From Phoronis australis (Eukaryota; Phoronida; Phoronidae), in assembly GCA_002633005.1 (NCBI GenBank), contig NMRA01000500.1:17519-54112 (forward strand): DNA of 36,594 nt. Direction: 5' to 3'. Of this stretch, positions 32,067 through 36,594 are shown one piece after another. Each line of letters begins with the position of its first letter. Position 1 is the stretch's first letter. Below the pieces are notes generated by a model. It saw nothing but the letters and a program-made list of their open reading frames with translations, had not been told where the DNA came from and ran no database searches. A program made the position numbers and the translations under genes.

Positions 32067-32559
32067 GTAAGTAGTTTTTGATTTTCCATTGACTATTCAT
32101 TATTCATTCACTGCTGCCTTTCCCTGAGGTGTTTGAGGGTCATCAGCTGACTATTATTTTGGTCTACCCAAGTCGGTGTCTGAAATGACGTGAATAATTC
32201 GCTTGCAATGAAAATATGCATTTCTAAAGATAGGTGGGAATTTACATCACTGGTTCTTCACCTGTGCTCTGAGCAGCTTTAACCAGGAACAAAGAGTGCA
32301 CGTTTCCAGAGTCAGACACAGTTGTGATGACTGCATTGTCCGGTGCGACCAAGACCCAATTAAGCGGCCATCAACTGTAGTAAACATTTCTGCCTGTACA
32401 TGCTGGCAAATTTTCAAAATCCATAAACCAATCATTTTTGTTACAAGTAAACGTCGTTACAGCAACATTCAGCTATAAAAAGCAAAACATGATTTTTGAG
32501 TTTAAAAATAGAATTAATGAGCTAAAATGGCAAACGTTGGATACAGGTTAGATAGAAAC

Positions 32560-32800
32560 GACGTTGCGGGGATTTACAAACGACCTTGCGGGGATTTACA
32601 AACGACCTTGCGGGGATTTACAAACGACTTTGCGGGGATTTACAAACGATCTTGTGAGGATTTACAAACGACCTTGCGAGGATTTACAAACGACTTTGTG
32701 AGGATTTACAAATGACCTTGCGAGGATTTACTAACGACCTTGCGGGGATTTGCAAACGACCTTTTGGGGATTTACAAACGACCTTGCGGGGATTTGCAAA
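32560..32800. repeat. 22-bp minisatellite, 11 copies
   Basis: GATTTACAAACGACCTTGCG plus GG recurs at exactly 22-base spacing from 32571 to 32791 without indels. Copies differ by substitutions (GGGG/GAGG, CCTT/CTTT, AAAC/AAAT). Because 22 is not a multiple of 3 the frame rotates, yet none of the three phases meets a stop, producing the spurious open frame at 32527-32715. Confidence 0.95.
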
Positions 32801-33929
32801 CACTGATCATAATTGATGATATCTCATGGTTTATTCTTTTAGTATACTACTAAACTACATTAAGACAACAATACTCAGTGACCAAATTAGATGTCAATAG
32901 CAACAACACAGTGATCAAATTGGATGTCAGTAGCTTTTAAGCCATCACCCTGTCATGTTGAACTATTTTATTTGAGGAGTAACACCTAGAAGAAAACTGT
33001 GATATTCGCGAGAATGTGCAAAATGACAGTAATCAGCTAGTGATGAAACACGAGTTCTAAAGGCTAAGTCTAGCTTCAGAGTCAATGAGAATTTAAATTC
33101 AATCATGAGAAGAGGTTGGTCAGTGGGTGAGAGCTGACTTCTAAGTTTCACTGTTTTGGCACTTCACAAGCTTAAAAATAAAATCAGAAGATGGCATCCT
33201 GGTAAGAAACAAAAAGTAGACTGGATTATTTGAAAATAAAATGAGAAAAAATAGTATGAAAAGTGGCCCTTTGTCAAGATGAACCCAAATTTCCATCATG
33301 TGTTTAGTTATTTTGCAATATTTGAATATACCAAATCAAAACTGTACTTTAGGTTGTACCTGTACAGTGCCAGAAAAAAACAATTTCGGTGTAATGAGCA
33401 CCATCACTGCTGAGAAAGTGCGGCTCCCTATTACCTTTCTGTTTCAATAGCTAAATACAATGGGCGTGCTAAATACAATGGGCGTGCTAAATACAATGGG
33501 CTAAATAGTGGGCGTGCTGAATAGGCACTATAAAAGTTGTCTGAGGCCAAATGGAATCTCAGTGGTGACCAGTATAAGCAAGAAAATTTCTAAAATTACT
33601 ATTACCTGGAAATGAGTCACATGTTTCATCATTGTTACCTTCAAGACTGTTTTTACGTACTCATGAGCTGCCGTTGACTTTCACAAGATTGAGTCATTGG
33701 TGTGTTATAGTGTAGCATACCAGTGATTTGTACACAAACTCTCACAGAATCAGTAATGGACCTTTCAGTGTTCACATTGTTTCCATTGAGTTTGAATTTA
33801 TAATTGTGGAGAACATTGTTGTCCCAAAGTGATGACATCATTGTTTGTATAATTAGTTATGACTAGTCTGTTACAAGTAATATGCATTAACTTCCTGTAT
33901 CATGTGTTGTTTGGTACCAATTATTGTAG
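32801..33929. other. Intron, little content
   Basis: Contains a CTAAATACAATGGGCGTG repeat at 18-base spacing, about three copies at 33451-33503, then a TATAAAAG at 33530. No exon recognised. Confidence 0.5.
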
Positions 33930-34094
33930 GGCATTGTCCCATGGGTAAAGAACAGCGAGACAACACTGACAATTGTACTGAATGTCAGCGTGGCTATTTC
34001 AAGGATACAGTGGGAGTTGACTACTGTAAGCTGTGTCCTGTTGACTTTATCACTGAGACAACTGGTGCAGTCAACGATACATACTGCAGTGTTC
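33930..34094 (+). CDS. Exon: GCC2_GCC3 repeat 8
   Basis: 55 codons, phase 1 to phase 1, acceptor AATTATTGTAG and donor GTAAGT. Six Cys: HCPMGKEQR, DNCTECQRGYFKD, DYCKLCPVDFITE and TYCSV. It is the last exon I can identify. It leaves in phase 1 with no stop, so the gene continues beyond the window. Confidence 0.93.
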
Positions 34095-34149
34095 GTAAGT
34101 ATTTTCAAATCAATCACTGATCAGTACCTAGTTGTTTTACTGAATAGCA

Positions 34150-34461
34150 AAGGTATCCTGAGGGAGTTGAGTCTGCTACAGTGTGTCCAGTAGACATCAT
34201 CATTATGACAACACTGGGGTGCCATCCAATAGACATCATTGTTATGACAACATTGGAGTGCCATCCAGTAGACATCGTCATTATGGCAACACTGGGGTGC
34301 CATCCAGTAGACATCATTGTTATGACAACACTGGGGTGCCATCCAGTAGACATCATTGTTATGACAACACTGGGGTGCCATCCAGTAGACATCATCATTA
34401 TGACAACACTGGGGTGCCATCCAATAGACATCATTGTTATGACAACACTGGGGTGCCATCA
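34150..34461 (+). repeat. 39-bp minisatellite derived from a GCC2_GCC3 exon
   Basis: The block at 34150-34222 (AAGG.ATCC..AGGGAGTTGA..., then GTGTCCAGTAGACATCAT) aligns with the middle of exon 33930-34094 (about 34000-34075), and its peptide CPVDIIIMTT parallels CPVDFITETT. The last 39 bases of that block are then repeated, with AGACATCAT at 34192, 34231, 34270, 34309, 34348, 34387 and 34426. Being 13 codons, the unit keeps several frames open on both strands, including CHPVDIIVMTTLG. Confidence 0.85.
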
Positions 34462-34639
34462 ACTCATTAGACATGTGTTGTGTTGCATGGAGTTTTTACA
34501 CCTCACTCAGTATAAGTTCGGTAGCTGAGCCCTTTGTTAACACAAACTTAAATTGGAACCATAGTTCTGTTGGACAGCTTGATGTACACTCACTCATACT
34601 TTTTTTCTGCAATTTTGGTCCTTCCACGGTGCAATTGCA

Positions 34640-35535
34640 AACAAGCAAGTTAAAATTGTAGCTATATTTCAAGAGCACTTGTGTCATCCTCAGGCAAATT
34701 AGTAAAATGAACGTGTTGAAAGTGAAAAGTGAGAGCTGGTGGAATGGCAGAAATGTAACACACGCTAGGAAGCCTACAAGCCTAACAGACCACAGCCAGA
34801 ATGCAATGAACTCCTGTTAGCTGCTCATTCAACAGTTTTTTATGATCGATCAATAATTTTTTACTGAATTGGGCCATTTTCTATGTAACGAATAGTGGGT
34901 TCTTGAATGGACCCGCCCTGCAAATATATGAAAACCGTTGAGAAAAGAAACATGCCGTGTTCCAATATAGCGCTGCACATGACATCCACACAACATGTCA
35001 ATGGACTGCAATCTTTCCCGACTAGGGTTATTTTTCATGACAATGTTACATGACTTTCTTTATGTTCTGGTAGTAAATAATTAGGTTCAATCTGTCACTT
35101 TGTTCTACGAGTTTGATTGTCTCAGACAATCTTCATAATCACACATTAGTCACTCACATAAATCATGAGACAGTTCTCATAATGCAGAATTCTTCAGCGG
35201 TTCAAAATCAACACGAGAGTCAGGTCTAGATATGAAGGACCTAACGTGGTTATCAACAAATAAGTACAGTAACTGTATTTACCATTATTAACTACAACTT
35301 GTTTTATGCATTGGACCTCAACCATGAATGCATTGCAATCAGATGATACCTGGTGCTCCCTCTTCAGGTAACTAGTCAAAACCACTAGTTGGATGCGTTC
35401 AGGGCAGTCACTGTTGGGATGCAGACAGCAATATCTGGGTTTTTGATAAACTGAATTACGAGACCTATTGTCAAAATGATGAACAAGGACATCAAGAAAT
35501 AGCAACTTTTCACAGACAGAAAATTCATACTAAGT
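34640..35535 (-). mobile_element. Reverse transcriptase relic, Penelope-like type
   Basis: Minus-strand frame 35194-35535 reads KLLFLDVLVHHFDNRSRNSV then YQKPRYCC, resembling the LPFLDVLV...S.YRKPT.T stretch downstream of the catalytic box in Penelope-like reverse transcriptases. It continues with an Arg/Lys/Leu-rich segment (LTSYLKREHQVSSD). Below about 35190 on the same strand the frame is lost, but a CCTGAGGATGACAC segment at 34682-34695 (as read on the minus strand) resembles the 3' tails of such elements. Boundaries are uncertain. Confidence 0.45.
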
Positions 35536-35600
35536 CATGAACTTATTACAGAACTGGGTTCAAAAGTACTTCAGCAGTGTTCCACAGAGCAAGAAAAGTG

Positions 35601-35998
35601 AGATCACGCTAGTCTTTGCAAGATATCACCATTCATTACAAGCAAGGTCACGCTATAGTCTTTGCAAGATATCACCATTCATTACAAGCGAGATTATGCT
35701 AGTCTTTGTAAGATATCACCATTCATTACAAGCGAGATTACGCTAGTCTTTGCAAAATATCACCATTCATTACAAGCGAGATTACGCTAGTCTTTGCAAG
35801 ATATCACCATTCATTACAAGCGAAATCATGCTATAGTCTTTGCAAGATATCACCATTCATTACAAGCGAGATTATGCTAGTCTTTGTAAGATATCACCAT
35901 TCATTACAAGCGAGATTATGCTAGTCTTTGCAAGATATCACCATTCATTACAAGCGAGATTACGCTAGTCTTTGCAAGATATCACCATTCATTACTAG
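35601..35998. repeat. 44-bp minisatellite, 9 copies
   Basis: The unit AGATATCACCATTCATTACA plus AGCGAGATTACGCTAGTCTTTGCA starts at 35621, 35667, 35711, 35755, 35799, 35845, 35889, 35933 and 35977. Spacing is 44 bases, or 46 where the unit has CTATAGTC instead of CTAGTC. The open frame at 35537-35746 is a by-product. Confidence 0.95.
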
Positions 35999-36594
35999 CA
36001 AAGCATGTGACTTGTGACCATCTGGGTAATGTGCCCCAAGTAACAGTTGAATGATTTTCAGTTCCTTTTATCACCTCCAGCTTGTAATGAATTCATATTT
36101 TGCAGAAGGTATAAATTATGCAAATGTTGAAATATCCTCCAGTGTAAAAAAATTTGTTTCTTTTTCCTATAATTGTACTTCTGTCGCCGGATTGATATAC
36201 TAGGGTAACAGGAATTTTGTGTTGTTTTTGTACTTAATTGTAATGGTTGTGACCTATTTAAATTGATGTGAATTGCCTGCATTTTTGCTCAACATTAAAG
36301 TGGCCATAAATCTGTGTTAAAACAAAAAAGTGAACTTTTTGATTTAGACCACTTACTACAGTAAAGATGATCTCAACTTGATGATAAGTGATTTCTGGGC
36401 TTGCATTGATCTAACAGTTACTAGTTAGTCCTTGAGAGGGTGTTCAATATGTAACGTGACAGGCATCACAACTAACCAACCTGATCTCAAGTAATAACAA
36501 ATTGTCGGTTCTTGCAAGTAGCCAATGGCGTTAACTTTCTTCTAAGTTGGGTTAGAAGTATGAGATGTATAGCTTCATCAAAAAATTCAGTTCT
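35999..36594. other. Non-coding stretch, nothing recognised
   Basis: AT-rich sequence after the 44-bp array. No splice-compatible exon or repeat found, so it probably belongs to the intron after repeat 8. Confidence 0.5.

Noticed and set aside
33525-33545. TATAAAAG preceded by GGGCGTG repeats, promoter-like
   Set aside because: It lies within an intron with no first exon downstream. The GGGCGTG motifs are part of an 18-bp tandem repeat.

Overview
The window is AT-rich genomic DNA from an animal with introns, most likely a marine invertebrate. Every gene-like signal is a short exon bounded by AG and GT splice sites, set in introns full of minisatellites, foldback elements, a tRNA-derived SINE and Penelope-like retroelement debris. 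The domain vocabulary (HYR, C-type lectin, sushi/CCP, GCC2_GCC3 Ephrin-receptor-like Cys-rich repeats) is typical of large secreted or cell-surface proteins of invertebrate deuterostomes and lophotrochozoans. I cannot name the species.

One gene can be followed on the + strand from 2746 to 34094, and both of its ends lie outside the window. Seventeen or eighteen exons chain with compatible splice phases. Two exons form a HYR domain (2746-3917), two a long-form C-type lectin domain (4512-5862), and one a six-Cys, very basic sushi domain (10252-10446). Three exons (10885-13319) form an unclassified linker that ends in a half GCC2_GCC3 repeat. Then come eight one-exon GCC2_GCC3 repeats (18465-34094), one of which is present twice. 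The repeat exons are all phase 1-1 with six Cys each, so any of them could be skipped or duplicated without breaking the frame. The order HYR, CCP, GCC2_GCC3 resembles part of SVEP1/Polydom-like proteins. The C-type lectin domain between HYR and CCP is the unusual part.

Between the exons, from left to right: a 0.5 kb foldback (590-1108); a SINE (3937-4207); a small foldback element (4888-5145); a 1.9 kb 29/60-bp minisatellite (5940-7875); a foldback flanked by a 13-bp direct repeat (8207-8541); degenerate interspersed repeats (8700-9850); a decayed copy of the sushi exon (10528-10606); an 84-bp minisatellite that runs into a 410-base gap (13331-14436); a 1.2 kb interspersed element (14858-16100); a 1.5 kb element with inverted ends (19312-20792); a second SINE; head-to-head Penelope-like copies (23975-25675) with a near-identical copy at 25752-27231; a 22-bp array (32560-32800); a 39-bp array that looks born from a GCC2_GCC3 exon (34150-34461); a minus-strand retroelement relic (about 34640-35535); and a 44-bp array (35601-35998).

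Two apparent duplications (19526-21565 against 21567 onward; 24202-25675 against 25752-27231) abut single undetermined bases at 21566, 25751 and 27232. These look like contig seams, so unmerged haplotypes are at least as likely as real tandem duplications. No RNA genes, promoter, terminal exon or second protein-coding gene could be supported.
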